Origin: Gnetum montanum
Taxonomy: Eukaryota; Streptophyta; Gnetopsida; Gnetales; Gnetaceae
Direction: 5' to 3'
Length of the DNA stretch: 64,000 nucleotides
Assembly: GCA_015680685.1 (NCBI GenBank)
Contig: MNCI01015796.1
Location: 72,345 to 136,344, forward strand
A program made the position numbers and the translations under genes. Shown here in pieces: positions 19,744-31,320 of this stretch; position 1 is the stretch's first letter, and each line of letters begins with the position of its first letter. The notes beneath the pieces were generated by a model. The model was given only the letters and a program-made list of their open reading frames with translations, was not told where the DNA came from and did not search any database.

Positions 19744-22474
19744 ATGGTCTCAAAAAGAGGAGCACAAGGAGAACTTCCATGACTAGTAAGCAAAAGACCA
19801 TGAGGCTGTGGAAGAGGACAAGCAAGCGAGCAAAATCTGCAAGTAGAACAAGGAGAGCAGGAAGCACAACCCTTCAAAATTCATTAACAAACTAATACCA
19901 CAAAGCAATATGCTCAAGTAGAATTGGATGTTCCACTAGTGCTCATCTAGGGACAATAACTCACATTATCACCTGAATGCCTTCAGACTATTCAGGAAAA
20001 GTTCATCATGTCAAGAGTCATTATGGAACTCGACTTTGGTTCATTTTTGGAATCTTCTTCAAAAGCTATTAAGGCCCAACTTCAGTCATCTCCTTTGTGG
20101 CCTACTCTAAGAAACAATGGAGAGTGGTATCTTGGACAAACACTCCAATTTTGGAAAAATCAAGAAGTTGATGCTAAAGTCAAAATTAAAGGAATCTTGG
20201 TATCCTACTTAGTTAAGACAATCATAGAGGTATTGAATGTGTCCAATCAAGGAGAAAAGGTGGCATAGATATCAACCAAATCTAACATAGACACCAAGAA
20301 GCTATGGTTGTAGTGGGTGTATGGAAAGAAAGATAAAGAATATAGTGAATTAATTACAAAAGAAAAAATCTATTTTAAAATTGGCACTTATCACCTATTT
20401 CCTACCAAGAGATTAAATCAAGTATCTACATATGCAACTAGAGGGAGTGCAATATTAATGGAAAAATTTAATGCAAACATCACTCACCTCTACTTCATAA
20501 AAATCAAAAGGTGGTTCGAGGAGAAGAAGGCAGCAAAGTTAAAACTTCCATTCCCTTACCTTATTTGAAAGTTATGTAAATGAGTTGGCATGCTAGGGTA
20601 TACAAATGATGCATTAAGCAAGGCACAGAATGCTTCCTATGTTGAAATTCTCAAGCCAATGCCTTCCAAAAAGGACCAATTAAAAGAAAAACCAAGTACT
20701 AAGAAGAGTACCCAAAGCATAGAACAACAACAACAATAACCATAAGTTCCACCACTACCTTCACAAGATTACAAACCTTCAATGAGTCATCTATAGCAAA
20801 TTGCAAAAATTATTAGTTGGGGAAGTAGAGAAGAGGCCAGTCTATTCAAAGTTATTGATGATGCAGTTAAACCAACCATTTCAACCAATCCTGCTAGTGG
20901 ACGAATATCGTTGTAGTCAGGAGGAGAGGCCTAGTGGTCACAATAGATTTCTAAGAATGTTGCATCATTCCAAGTGATGCTTGAATCTAGAAAAGGAGTC
21001 ACAATTGTGATCATGTAGCACCATGATGCAGCGGGAGCCCAAAAAATAATCACAGATCACATCAAAGAATCATTTAATATACCTATTATGCCACCAGCTA
21101 ATATGTTTGGAACCAAAGATGTTCAAATGCTAGTTGGTACCTCTATGACTCCTGCAAAACATGAAGATGTGTTAGATAGACTATTGCAAATATGACAAGT
21201 TATGACAAATCTCTTTGATATTTCTAGTAATGTTACTACAACACAGTCTAAATTAATTGCTACCAAAAGAAAATTAATCATGATCAAAACCAAGGCAAAG
21301 CATGATGAGAATGAGCTTCACCAATTACAAGAAGAGCTTGTAGCCATGAAAGCAGAAAGGAAAGACCCAACTCAGTTCATAGCATCAAATCTGATAGCAT
21401 AATTCATAACTGAGTAGATCAATTTCTTCCTTAAGAAAAATAAAGACATAGAAGATGAGAAAGAAAAGGCAATATGGAATGCTTCAGTAGTTGAAGCCCA
21501 ATCATATGCCCATGTTAAAGAACTTGTTTCCTTATAGGAAGAAAACAAACTCACTACAAGCAACATGAGGTTGACCATAATAGAAAAGCAAAAAAACACT
21601 CTAGAAGAAAGTATGCATCATTTGAGAGAGCAACTGATGAGGGTCAACCAAGATATGAGCTACCTTGTAAGAGAAAACAGAACCCTCTCTATGAAGGAGG
21701 TACATGTTATCTAACAAAAATCAACTATCAAAATCAATTGGTGACAAAATAAGGCTAAGAAACATGAAAGGATCAAAGAACATTTCTGAGACCAAGTGGG
21801 CATGTACAAGTAGATAGATGAGAAAGAGATCCAGATGGCAAAGGAAAAAAATCAATTCTATTGCAACACAAAATCCTGATTGGCAATCCATCTTAGATAG
21901 CATGACCCAGACCAATCAAGTGGAAGTGAAAAATAAAGACTTGTATATAGAAAACTTGAAAGAATACATGGCATTAGCAAGCCTCCATTATGCTAATTTG
22001 GCCATGTTAATAGTAGGAAGGCCCAAAAATGAGCTAGAATATAAAGTAGTAGCAACTTATACCTTATATGAGAAAGAGTTTGTGGATCAAAAAGATGTTC
22101 TACAAAAACTTTAAGTAGCAAACTTAAAACTAGAAGATGTTAAGGCTAGCTACCAGGGGCAAAAAGAAGTAGCAGTGAATCTAGCCAAAAAATTAACAAA
22201 CTACCATGAACCTAGAGAAAAGGCTAGAGCTTTTGAAGAAGAGAGATGACAGTTTGCAGCATGGTACGTTAAAGCCAATTAGATGTTTCCAAAACTACCA
22301 TGTTCATGGAACATACCGAATCTATCAAACATTGGTTCATCAGCATGGACAATTCACTATCTAAGAACAGAAGAAGAGAAGTTCCAAGAACTCCTAAATA
22401 AATAGCAATTTAAAAAGTCTAAGGATCTGGGGAAGAAACCAATGGAAGAGCCACCTCTGCCTAGAACAACATAA
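19744..22474 (+). pseudogene. ORF3 of Athila II, about 910 codons
   Basis: This is the counterpart of 5031-7771. The start is MVSKRGAQG and the end KKPMEEPPLPRTT. Domain 1 (about 20008-20660): SSPLWPTLRNNGEWYLGQ, EVLNVSNQGEKVA, EKIYFKIGTYHLFPTKRLN, RGSAILMEKFNANITHLYF, KLPFPYLI and GYTNDALSKAQNASY. Domain 2 (about 20790-21190): WGSREEASLFKVIDDA and HIKESFNIPIMPP, then EHEDVLD-like AKHEDVLDRLLQI. From 21200 on it is Glu/Lys/Gln-rich heptad-like sequence, with NQDMSYLVRENRTLSM matching I. One net frameshift lies near 21845 in an A-run; upstream and downstream parts are otherwise each in one frame. Its position is that of the env-like ORF of Athila elements, but I see no membrane segment. Function unknown. 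Confidence 0.8.
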
Positions 22475-22644
22475 GGCTACACTCAACCTTACCAAATTTT
22501 TGTTTTTCATTTTTCATCAAAATTGTCATGTCATGTGTTCATTTTTGTAAACTCCACTGTGACACTAGAGAGTCATGTATATTAAAGTCAGTGTCATGTA
22601 AATCTACCTCCCAATTTTGTAAGGAAATGGATGAGTTTTCAGTT

Positions 22645-22657
22645 AGTCATGGGGGTA
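22645..22657 (+). promoter_or_regulatory. Polypurine tract of Athila II
   Basis: AGTCATGGGGGTA abuts the LTR start TCATAAATCC, the same arrangement as in I and IV. The first base pair of the LTR has drifted from TG to TC. Confidence 0.85.
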
Positions 22658-23540
22658 TCATAAATCCAATTTTTTCGTGACAACAATATCACAGTTACAA
22701 CATTGTATCTACGATGTTGTAGATACATTATCATATCTTAGCATAAATTATTATATAAATGATATCATAAGGTGTGTTCCAGCCTATATAAGCAACACTT
22801 AGATGCATGAATCAATAGTAGATTTGATAGCTTAGTAACCGAACTCTCTCAGTTTGTTTTCTTGAATTCAATACTTAGCAATGTCTACCCATAGTGTGGT
22901 GTTTTGTAATTGAAAAAAATATTTATTTAAGTATGATGTACTTGGACAGATGGCATGCACAATAATAAAGATTGAGATTACTTAACATCATTGCAGCAAC
23001 ACTTAGTTTTATTTCTATTTTTAATTATTTTACTATTTACTATTTTCATAGTTAATGTTTACCATTACTTGCAATTTACTTTTAATGTCATTAAGTAGAA
23101 TGAGTACGACTGATCTCGAGCACGTAAGTGTAACTACTTGGTAATCCAATAGTACTATCACTTGGTACATCCAGTATTGTGGTACTTCATAATCCTAGTA
23201 GTAGTTGCATGAAGTCTAAGGTATGACAAGAAGATCAAGACCAGCTACTCATTGCATAGGCTAATTTAGATTTGTTTTACTATCACTTAGATTTAGAAAC
23301 CTTTACTTTCACTTCATATTTACTAGGAGCTTAATGGCCAATTCAACATCAATATCATATACCTCACCATGAGTTAAACCATACGTATTGATTTTAACAA
23401 CTCATGTGAGAAGATAACGATCACAAACACTAATTAATTACTAGTATAATTACATTGTCTTATCTATGGAGTTTGACCACGATTACATGTGAACACTTGT
23501 ATCTCATATGGTTGGGTGTTGGATACTCCACTATTCATCA
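22658..23540 (+). repeat. 3' LTR of Athila II (883 bp)
   Basis: It has a TATA box (CCTATATAAGC) at about 22791, 133 bp into the LTR, AATAAAG at 22964-22970, the family phrase AACTACTTGGTAATCC near 23131, and an end reading TCATATGGTTGGGTGTTGGATACTCCACTATTCATCA. The U3 GATATC cluster is largely decayed (AATATC, CATATC and GATATC remain). The next base starts Athila III sequence. Confidence 0.85.
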
Positions 23541-24109
23541 CCACACCATACAAAGACATAGCTTCATATTTATTGGTTGATGATAAGAGGGATGATACAT
23601 TCCTAGAGGAGCCATGTACCATAAGAAGAAAGTCAAGAAGAAAACCCAACAAATCCTCTTAAGGTCACACCCTTTACCATTCCCACTTGGTCTTTTTTTC
23701 CCTTTCTTCAAGGTATAATAATCATTAATTGATTTTAGTTTCATTTAAGAAGAACCATATTGTTTTCATGATAAAGAACTTTTATGTAGAGAATTGGAGG
23801 GATGGATGAGGTGGTCTCACTGCTTTACACAATTATTGATCCAATCATCTTGATAGTATAGCACACAAAACCCAACACATTGTGTTGACTTCTACATCAT
23901 GACTGGCAATATTATTAACAAAAACCTAGAAGACATTCATAAAATATAAAGAAAATGACTCAAGAAAGGAGAAAATTATAAAGAAAAGAAAAGAAAAATA
24001 ACAAGAAATGAAAAGCATATTAAGAATTAGAAAATGTTGAAAGAAATAGGAAAATGATGAAAAATTGTAAAATAAAAGAGTGAAAAGCACTTATTAGTTC
24101 TTGATTTAG

Positions 24110-26592
24110 AAGAGGGGTATCTCCCCCACGACTAAGCTTATAGGTGGAACAAGAGCTAATAAGTGGGTTGGATGTTTCCATGCATCTTTTAAATGGTTTT
24201 GTATTCACATTTTTGAGCCACTAGGTGTCTTTTGGTTTAGTCACTTCTGTGTAGACTTGGTTTTGCTCACACACTTATTCCTCAACTTTGTTATGGGTTG
24301 GTATAGGAATCGTATTAATACTTTGCATTGTTGGCCCAAAATTGCACCCTTTACTATTATTAGTAATGCATGGAATTTTCTGTCTCTCCATAATAATAGG
24401 TTCATCTTTTATGTCTTGTGTTAAAGCAGCAATGATTATTGGCTTTTGCATATGATTAGGAAACATTGTTTTTGTGAGAAATGATGTTGCACCAGATTAG
24501 CTTTGTGCTAGTTTTGATGAATTAGTAGATCTAAGGGTTTTTTGCCCATGTGAGGAAACTATCCTCAAGAAAGAAAGTTTCTAAGGCTTTGGTTGAGATT
24601 TACTAACATTATCATTTACATATATGTTCACAACACAAGTGGCATTCTTTCATTGATGTTGTGGTGCTGATCCTTCATATGTTGTTAGTGGTGACATATG
24701 TTGGAAGGAAGTATGAGAATGTTGAGGATGTGACGGAGGATAAGAGATTCAAGATGGTGATCCCATAGGAGATGTTAGAGGTTGATGATATTTGGGAGAG
24801 TGGTAATAGTGATTTGAGATAGAGAAAGTAGAACCATTTGGAGAAACAAGTTGTTGAACATAATATCTGTATGGGTCCGACTAATACTAAGGGTATTGCT
24901 AGTTTGTTAATGGCCTTCCCCATGACTATGGGTTTTGCTACTACAATTAATATAGTGTTGAGGCTAATAAGAAGTTCCACTAGAATAGTACGATTGGTTG
25001 TAGGACTATCTATAATTATCTTGTAAGTAAGGTAATTTCCTAGGCATTTTCTTTGGTACAAACTTGGGATTCAAAGCAAAAGCCCCAAACTCTTGTAGAT
25101 GTAACATAACTAGGCAATAGCCCTTTAGATGGTCATATTGGCAAATATCACATCCATCATCCTCTTCTTTTGTTGAGTATATAGCCTCTTCTACTATAGT
25201 CATTTTCCCTTTTTTGCCAATAAGTGTTCCTACCTATCTCTTTGGTCTTTTTCTACTTGTTTTGGTCACTTGATCTTTTTTTTGTTACCCTCTCCTCTAT
25301 AGTTTTCATGTAGGTTGTAACTTTGTCATTCATCAACTCCCACATCTTATCCAACCCTGCTTCAAGCTCAACAATAGACTTTTGTATTGGTAAGGTTTGT
25401 TATGAAATCACCTCATCAAGAGCTACCTCCCTTTTCCTCATCATAGATATGGACCCCCTTCTTTTAAATATTTGGGTTCTAGTTATATTCCTTTACATTC
25501 TCTTGTTTACATAGCTCTCATTCTTCTCTTTCCATCTATTCAATTAGCCTTTGTATCTAATGGGCTTTCAATTTTGATAATCGACCTTGGGCATAGATCC
25601 CAATGGTCTCCCTCATTTTATTAAGAAGCCCATCTATGATGTGGAGAAGTTGGTCTTTTTTAAAAAAATCATGATGTAGACATTTATGTAGTAGAAAATA
25701 GCATCTATCCAAGGCCACATCCAAGGGTTCATGATTTTCTTGTTTCCACCCTTGGATTTGTTTCCTCAAGTTGGACACTCTTACATTGCTTTGGTATTTT
25801 TTGTTAAAATGTTCAAACATTATGGATCATTTGTGGATTAAATGAGGTTTCAACGATATATACCAACTTTTAGGTTCATCTATTAGTGTCCTAGGAAAGA
25901 GCTTAAGCTTTTTCCACTTATGTTTGATATTTTGCAAGGCATAGGCATCATGGAAGACTTGTAAATAATGTTGTGGATCAAAATTATAGCCTCCCTTAAA
26001 TTTAAGAATGTTGTTCATATCAAGCCATTTGATGTAGCTTTCCCATTGATGCCTCTAAGGTATTTAAATTGCCTCCCTAATCCATGTCATGCCCCTAGTA
26101 GCCAAAAAGGGTTCATTAGCATTATACATGTCATGGTTATAATCTCTATTTCTTTTTATCTAATTACGCTAATCTTGTCTATGCTCAATTTGATGTCTTT
26201 CATCTTGCCCTTGTGTTATATTTCTATTTTCATCCTGATCCCTTAGTGAAGCTCTATCTCTATATATGTTCATCTTTGTCAAAAATAGACGTTGAAGAGG
26301 AAGAGAAAGATGGAGAACTGGGAGAATCGCCATGGCTTCTATATCTTCCCCCATGGTCCCTTCATTTATCTCTTCTAAGTTTGGAGGAGGTCCTGGGCCT
26401 TGAGGTCCTCCTTGTTCTAGGAATTACTCCATCTCCTCTAGGATTTTTTGCATTAATTGAACATAGTCTTTGAGTGTAGTAAGGGTCTAAATGAGCATAT
26501 GAAACACTTGCTTGAGGTTTTTCACTCCAATTCTCTTCAATATAGATCCTACCATTTCTCCTATAAGTGTTTTCAACATGTGAAAAAGACAT
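24110..26592 (-). pseudogene. gag of Athila III
   Basis: It starts at ATG 26592 (MSFSHVENTYRRNG). An Arg/Ser-rich stretch is followed by capsid motifs ILKFKGGYNFDPQHYLQVFH, WKKLKLFPRTLIDEPKSWY, MFEHFNKKYQSNVRVSNLRK, PLDVALDRCYFLLHKC and HIIDGLLNKMRETIGIYAQG (26018-25557). The knuckle is CDICQYDHLKGYC (about 25115-25153), again CX2CX3HX4C. The tail region near 24110-24470 resembles that of VI (SKGCNFGP against TQGCNSGP). No protease, RT or integrase follows. Several frameshifts are present. Confidence 0.75.
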
Positions 26593-26701
26593 GATTTTAT
26601 TTGATAACATGTGCCTTAAATATTAATATTTTCTAAAAGATAAATTGTTAATACTTTTACAGTGATCATTTATGATATAACTAATCTAGGTAACTAGCAC
26701 C

Positions 26702-26721
26702 ATCCTCAACAACGGCACCAA
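26702..26721 (-). promoter_or_regulatory. Primer-binding site of Athila III
   Basis: The minus strand reads TTGGTGCCGTTGTTGAGGAT next to the LTR, a drifted tRNA-Asp-type primer site. Confidence 0.7.
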
Positions 26722-27702
26722 TGATGAGTGGCAAATATATTCTATACCCAACCATACAAAGCACAAGCATTCATGCATAATCTAGCTGAATTCCATGGAT
26801 GGGACTAGTTGTGGCATCTAGATTGTTAAGCATTAATCACAAGACGTTGTCTTCCCACTTGGACTAGTCATAGCTTTGTCACATATGATTTAGTGCAAAG
26901 TGAGGCATATGATGGTTGATGTTGTTTTGGCCTTATGCTAATCTTAACGATAATAGAGAAATTAATTATTTAATCTAATTAACAACATGAAGATAAAGTC
27001 TAAACTAGCCTAAGGATGATGAGGGTCCATTCCTAGCTTGCCATACACATCTTGAACCCACATATCTAGTACTAAGATTACCAAGTGTTATGCTACTAGG
27101 TAAACCAAGCAATAATGCTATTGAGATTACTAAGCAAATACATGTTTATGCTTGAAATTGGTTGCATGCAGTCCACCATTTGATTAATATGCAAGAAATC
27201 ATAAATATTAACTAAGTATACGAAGAGTAAATTGCATGGAAAGTAAATCTAATCCACGTGAAAGTGTTGTAATGAATGTGAATCAATCTTGATCTTATTG
27301 TCATTCATTAAATGTGTTCATGTACAATGCCACTCAAATAAGATGTTGTAACTCAAATTCACACTACTGGCACTCACTGATTGTTTCCTAAGATCATGAA
27401 ATGAAATTGCAAGAGTCTAGCTACAAAATGACTGAAATATGTCTCATACGCAATGGTTGCTCACATATTTATAGGCAAGGAAAGATGTTGCATCAACACA
27501 TATGTGTTAACACATCAATGCATGCGTCGATGGGGATGCATTGACACAACTAAGTTATAGAAAATGCAATCTCGCATCTACGATATAGCAGATGCGATGT
27601 AGCATCTATGATATAGCAACCAACTAAGACATATTGACAAGGATGCTACAAAGTAGATGTGATGTAGCATCTACGATATCTCAACCAACTAATGATTTAT
27701 CA
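26722..27702 (-). repeat. 5' LTR of Athila III (981 bp)
   Basis: It runs TGATGAGTGGCAAATATATT ... ATGATTTATCA. The TATA box on the minus strand is near 27468 (TATAAATATGTG), with a U3 of about 230 bp, longer than in the siblings because CATCTACGATATAGCA-type units are repeated at 27568-27685. Confidence 0.85.
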
Positions 27703-28490
27703 GAAAGATCACCAAAACCGGGCTTCAATACTATGTTAAGTTTTGTGATGATTAGATCACCAAGTCCAAGAAACTAGAAATACTTTGATGATCATCATAA
27801 ATAAACAAAAGAACATAAAGGTTAGAACACACTATAAATATTATAGTGTTCATGGTGTTACTTACATACATTATATTTGAACCATAGATAGAAATAAACA
27901 ATGTGTTTTTATTGTTATGTATTACATATTCCACCATAGAAAAAACCAAAATCAACACATATATAGATTAAGAGGAACAATCATGCTAATATAATAAACA
28001 GATATAATGAGTAGTTAATGCTAGTTAAAGAATACAAGAAATAGAATTATTTATCACAAAATCTAAATAAAAAGTAGTATAATGCATTAACATTATACAC
28101 AGTGTTGCACATCGTGATGTTATATACAAACTCTCATGGTATTACAGAATGTAAACAAGAATTAGCATGTTAAGTTTTCTAGAACACATAAAATCTTTAA
28201 TAAAAAAATGAAGGAAGGAAGATCTTCTATTCACTTAAACTCAACAATGAAATGCAAGTTATGATGGTGGGGTTTTATCCCTATTTATACTTTTTTTGTG
28301 AAGGGATTTACTTCTTGGAGCATGGGTCACACATGAAGGCTCTTGACTCCTTCTTGCTCTTTTTAGTGCTTTGCTCAATCCTTAACCTTTTATGATCCTT
28401 TTTCTTCAAACAAAGACACTTATAACTCCTAATGCATCAAAGTAAACATACCAACATCAAAGGAAATACTATCACTATTTCCTACTCTAG
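27703..28490. other. No gene seen between Athila III and Athila IV
   Basis: Very AT-rich with no long frame. A minus-strand GTATAAATAGGGATAAAACC near 28270-28290 could be a TATA box of an unidentified LTR or promoter. This stretch and 35636 onward were contiguous before Athila IV inserted. Confidence 0.4.
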
Positions 28491-28495
28491 TTAAT

Positions 28496-29297
28496 TAATG
28501 AGTGGCAAGATACCCCTACACTCAACCATACGAATATGAGCGTAGCATGCGCGATCCGGTCGAACTCCACAGACTAAGTGCCTACACACCCCATGGAACA
28601 CTTAGGGTTAATTATTCATTGTCTTCCTAGACTTACTTGTAGTTTTCATGGTGTATGGTTAAGTAAGTCCAAGGTATATGATTTTTATGGTTTTTATGTT
28701 TTATCTCCTATGCTATTGAGTTGAAGGGTTGAAAAAATAATCACTAACTCTAACTAATGAACTAATTCTAAATTACCTAGTGTCAGCATCCGTTCCCACT
28801 TACTGTACACACCCTAAACCGATGCAACCGTGGCTACCAAACGCTAATCGTTGCTGGGATCACCACGCGTAACGCACGTGCTCGAAGTGGTCGTACTAAG
28901 GCACTTAACTAAGAGAGAAGGGTTGAGAAGGAAAATAATAAATAATAGATAATAAATAACAATAATAAAATCCTATTCCATGCACTGCAAGGTTTATCCA
29001 AGAAGCTCGTCTTTATTTCCGTACACAAACTTGTGTTCAAGTACAATGTTTGCTCGAATAAAGATCCATTCACTTTAGGACTCCTACTGTGGGCACATGG
29101 AAAATATTCTATCTCTGGAGTGATCAATCTACCAGAGTTTCCCTACCGTTTAGCTTAGGATGAGGAAACAAGGGAGAGCCGCCTCTTATTTATAGATATG
29201 ACGGTGCACCGTGATATCGCGTATGCGATATCATGGGGGAGGATGCGATATCGCGAGGGATGTGATATCGTGGCTCATGCGATATCACATCCCATCA
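28496..29297 (-). repeat. 3' LTR of Athila IV (802 bp)
   Basis: It runs TAATGAGTGGCAAGATACCC ... CACATCCCATCA. It has the TATA box on the minus strand (TATAAATAAGAGGCGG, about 29180-29195), AATAAAG near 29010, and GATATC motifs at 29211, 29225, 29248, 29263 and 29280. The target-site duplication shows the first base pair is TA here instead of TG. Confidence 0.95.
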
Positions 29298-29313
29298 TAC
29301 CCCCATGACTAAA
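29298..29313 (-). promoter_or_regulatory. Polypurine tract of Athila IV
   Basis: Minus strand TTTAGTCATGGGGGTA against the LTR start TGATGGG. An almost identical TTAGTCATGGGGGTAC lies inside the element at 29865-29880. Confidence 0.85.
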
Positions 29314-31320
29314 TGAAAACTCATCCTCGAGTTCATTACAATAATATCGGGAAGGTATGGGATTATTGACTCAAATGGAAACTAATGGGATGACATGTGA
29401 ATGGATCATCATTACAAGACATAACAAAACTGGTGTTCATGACAAAAAGAGTGAACACCTTATTACATTGACATCAGACCTTAGTTGGCAGCTAAGAGAG
29501 AAGAGAGAAAGAAGTGTTGCTACTGCCAACACCAAGATTGCACCTTTCGCTGTCCATCTGTAAGCACACCATCGATCTTGCTCCTTGCATAGCTGCTTCC
29601 AGCACTGCTCCATTCCAAGCGTTCCTTCCAGATCCCTTCTGTTGTTGCATGATTACCATTTGCACACACAACACAATCTTATATTAGCAAGGGTAAATGA
29701 ATTTCAATGGAGTTGATACCTTGCTTTGGTGTAAATCCATTGGCTAGGTTGTGGTATGGCTGATACGAATCTAGAGATATATTAATGATGACTACCGAAG
29801 GTGTAGGGGTTAGGAAAAAATTGAAAAAATCTAGGCTAGGAGAAAATTGAAAAAATCGGGCCTTGTACCCCCATGACTAATTGTGAACCTCCGATACTGA
29901 GAGAATGGAAAAAGAAAGAGAATAAGAAAGATAGATAAAAAGAGACAATTAGGACATCGATGAAATAGATGTCAAGATGGAAATGAAAAAAATAAAATTA
30001 ATTGCAAAATGTTAAGGGAAAGAATTTAACTGGTGCACCAAATAGGAATGTCAGTGGGTCCTCCCCAAAGCAGGCTCATGCCCTTAATGCCCTGACAAAC
30101 CCACATTCAAAGAGTCCTTAGGCTCTGGGAATGTCATTTGGAACAAGAGTTAAAGTCTTAACCACGAGAATTTACCAAAAAGAAAACAATGTATCTACCA
30201 AAATATACACTAATGATAAAACCAGTAATGAGGTGAACAATGGAGAGAAGGATGGAGAGAAGAGAATGGAATGGAATCCCAAAAACAAGGTGGTGTACAG
30301 CCCCTTGTGTGTTTCATGATTAATGTAACTTGGCAAATCTCATTCCAACTCCGGCCTCAAACCAACCACATCCAGTGACTTCGCATCAATGCATCCGGTT
30401 AATCCATCCCCTTGAATAACAATAATGCTTCCCCCAAGAGCCACCACCATTCCGACGAAACAAGGAGGAGAGAATGGGAAGCGAGAAGGGCCTTAGTTAG
30501 AGGGAACATTTTTGGTTCCATAACCAGTGCTTGTAGCCCAAGGAATTATTTTGTCTAAGGGGTGTGCTTTGAATTCTCACTTTTTTCACTTCTTTTTTTT
30601 CTCTTTGTCCTTTTTTGTTTGTTTGTTTGTTTTTTTTTTTTTTTGTGTTTTGTGTTTTTATGTGTGAGAACCACACCATGCAAAGATTTCTTATTTTTAT
30701 TTGCTCAGCTTCCCGATAATAGGGTAATGTCGAAGCGACAAGAAAACTCAAGAAGAAAACATCCAAGCACCCAAGAGAATGGCCAACACAAAAACATCAA
30801 GTACCCTTGAAGTCACACCCTTGTCAAACCTTGAGTCTTTCCTTAGTTTGAGAAGTGCCCAGTCACTGGTTCGTTAAAGTTCTTATTAGAAAGGGGACTG
30901 TACATTTCCAAGCCAAGAGAGATCATAGAAACTAGTGGATGGATGGATGAAGTGAACTCATTGCCTGCCATATCAAAAGAAACATACCTTAGTTTCCACA
31001 TCATGACTTAAAGGTAAAAATCAAATATTAGCAATCAACATGAAAACAGTTCACACCATCATTCTGAACACTTATTGGATGACAAACTTACAGGATGGAT
31101 CACACACACACACACACAATGAAAAACGAAAACGATGTTGAAAAACAAAAACAAGAAAAGTTGAAGAAATTTGTAAAAAGAAATAAGAAAAGTTGAAGTA
31201 AGTTGTAAAACAAAAACAACAAAAGTTAAAGAAATTGTAAAACAAAAACGAGTAAGACAAAAACGTGTATAACAAAAATGTGTAAAACAAAAAATTAATT
31301 GAACTAAGGGCCTCAAATAG
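29314..31320 (-). other. Non-coding 3' region of Athila IV
   Basis: I find no ORF3 here. Present are the second polypurine-like tract (29865-29880), block C (30051-30070), block A (30805-30825), a T-run (30590-30650) and a (CA)n run near 31105. A short minus frame at 29492-29674 starts MVIMQQQKGSGRN near the place where ORF3 would begin, and may be an ORF3 stump, but the match is too short to claim. Confidence 0.6.

Larger units (their letters stand above)
12688..23540 (+). mobile_element. Athila II: the only copy here with RT and integrase
   Basis: A plus-strand Ty3/gypsy element in the order gag, protease, RT, RNase H, integrase, spacer, ORF3, polypurine tract and 3' LTR (22658-23540). Its 5' LTR, primer site and gag N-terminus are missing because Athila I inserted into gag at 12687/12688 and the far side is gone. 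The RT stretch FMDDF, LKRC-ETNL-LNW, EGIVLGHKIS and IEVD-EKI matches the Athila lineage of non-chromovirus Ty3/gypsy elements. Order RT-RH-INT and lack of a chromodomain agree. Stops and frameshifts occur throughout. It ends against Athila III. Confidence 0.9.
23541..27702 (-). mobile_element. Athila III: gag-only element, 3' end missing
   Basis: A minus-strand element with 5' LTR 26722-27702, primer site 26702-26721, gag 26592 down to about 24110, then about 570 bp of the shared non-coding 3' region. It is cut at 23541 where the LTR of Athila II begins, which fits II having inserted into III. The rest of III should then lie on the other side of II, but that side is lost with II's 5' end. Block A (plus 23657-23676) is present. 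Confidence 0.8.

Noticed and set aside
19744-22474. ORF3 as a viral-type envelope gene
   Set aside because: Its position fits, but I see no signal peptide, membrane helix or cysteine-rich ectodomain; the C-terminal half is coiled coil.
30562-30810. Hydrophobic plus frame with poly-Phe
   Set aside because: Produced by a T-rich run, antisense to the element and not conserved in the sister copies.
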